Below, piece after piece: positions 6,219 to 6,467 of a DNA stretch of 6,467 nt (positions are counted from its first letter, which is position 1; each line of letters starts with the position of its first letter). The notes under the pieces are model-generated. The model made no database searches. It had not been told where the DNA came from and saw only the letters and a list, made by a program, of their open reading frames with translations. A program made the position numbers and the translations under genes. Location of the stretch: contig JAJXZM010000326.1 of assembly GCA_021780055.1 (NCBI GenBank), positions 1-6,467 of the forward strand. The letters are read 5' to 3'. Origin of the DNA: Acidobacteriota bacterium. Lineage in GTDB: Bacteria; Acidobacteriota; Terriglobia; UBA7540.

Positions 6219-6467
6219 CTAGCGAGATTCGGGCGGAGAGAATATCCCGGTCCAGAATCCTTTGCCTGCAGGCAGCGCGCGGGTTGTTTGGCATGTCAAA
6301 TGGAACCCGCGGCCGGCAAGCGACTCGCACAACCATTCGGGGCTGATCATCGAAAAGTGCGGCCGCAGACTCTCGATCGAGAGGAAATGGCTCGTCACAG
6401 CTTTTTGTCCGCTTTCCGAGGGCAATTGGAGCACGACCGATAAATGCCCGCCCGGCGCGACCATCGC
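6219..6467 (-). CDS. C-terminal fragment of a probable class I SAM-dependent methyltransferase
   Basis: The reading frame is open at the right edge of the window, so only about the last 82 residues are visible and the true start lies outside. The fragment begins with APGGHLSVVLQLPSE, which resembles the LxPGGxL turn and following strand late in the Rossmann fold of class I methyltransferases. It ends with a GFHLT...LPAGKGFWTGIF strand pattern. The SAM-binding GxGxG motif would lie upstream and cannot be seen, so substrate and activity are unknown. The Met at 6464 is preceded by an in-frame Ala codon and should not be taken as the start. The gene stops 101 bp before aroC, which has its own promoter, so the two are probably separate units. 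Methyltransferase is the best reading, with moderate certainty. Confidence 0.5.
   Translation of the reverse strand, partial: AMVAPGGHLSVVLQLPSESGQKAVTSHFLSIESLRPHFSMISPEWLCESLAGRGFHLTCQTTRALPAGKGFWTGIFSPPESR

Overview
The window holds seven genes, all on the minus strand: six complete and one cut by the right edge. In transcription order (right to left) they are the end of a probable SAM-dependent methyltransferase, chorismate synthase (aroC), a secreted YncE-type beta-propeller protein, peptide deformylase (def), methionyl-tRNA formyltransferase (fmt), 16S rRNA m5C methyltransferase (rsmB) and a DJ-1/PfpI-family protein. I see no mobile element, CRISPR array, tRNA or rRNA. It reads as an ordinary bacterial chromosome segment with moderately high GC. 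The style of the Def, Fmt and AroC proteins, the def-fmt-rsmB order and the YncE-like secreted protein together suggest an acidobacterium or a relative. That placement is inference from memory of the families and has not been tested.

Right part (about 4850-6467): the methyltransferase fragment ends at 6219. It is followed by a roughly 100-bp AT-rich gap carrying the best promoter in the window (TTGACC, 17-bp spacer, TAAAAT), which drives aroC. AroC makes chorismate, the branch point to aromatic amino acids, folate and quinones. A 92-bp gap with a strong stem-loop follows, then the beta-propeller gene with a textbook AGGAGG ribosome binding site and a signal peptide.

Middle (about 794-3781): def, fmt and rsmB form a compact translation-linked cluster. 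Fmt formylates initiator Met-tRNA, Def removes the formyl group from new proteins, and RsmB methylates 16S rRNA at C967 (E. coli numbering). fmt and rsmB are 8 bp apart. rsmB starts with TTG, and its ribosome binding site overlaps the fmt stop codon, which suggests translational coupling. The 122-bp region before def holds an overlapping pair of inverted repeats.

Left part (1-793): a 127-bp spacer with a GC-rich palindrome, then the DJ-1/PfpI gene with a strong ribosome binding site, probably a separate stress or protein-repair function. I found no convincing undescribed system. The points worth a second look are small: non-coding palindromes, start-codon choices and the placement of the secreted propeller gene.
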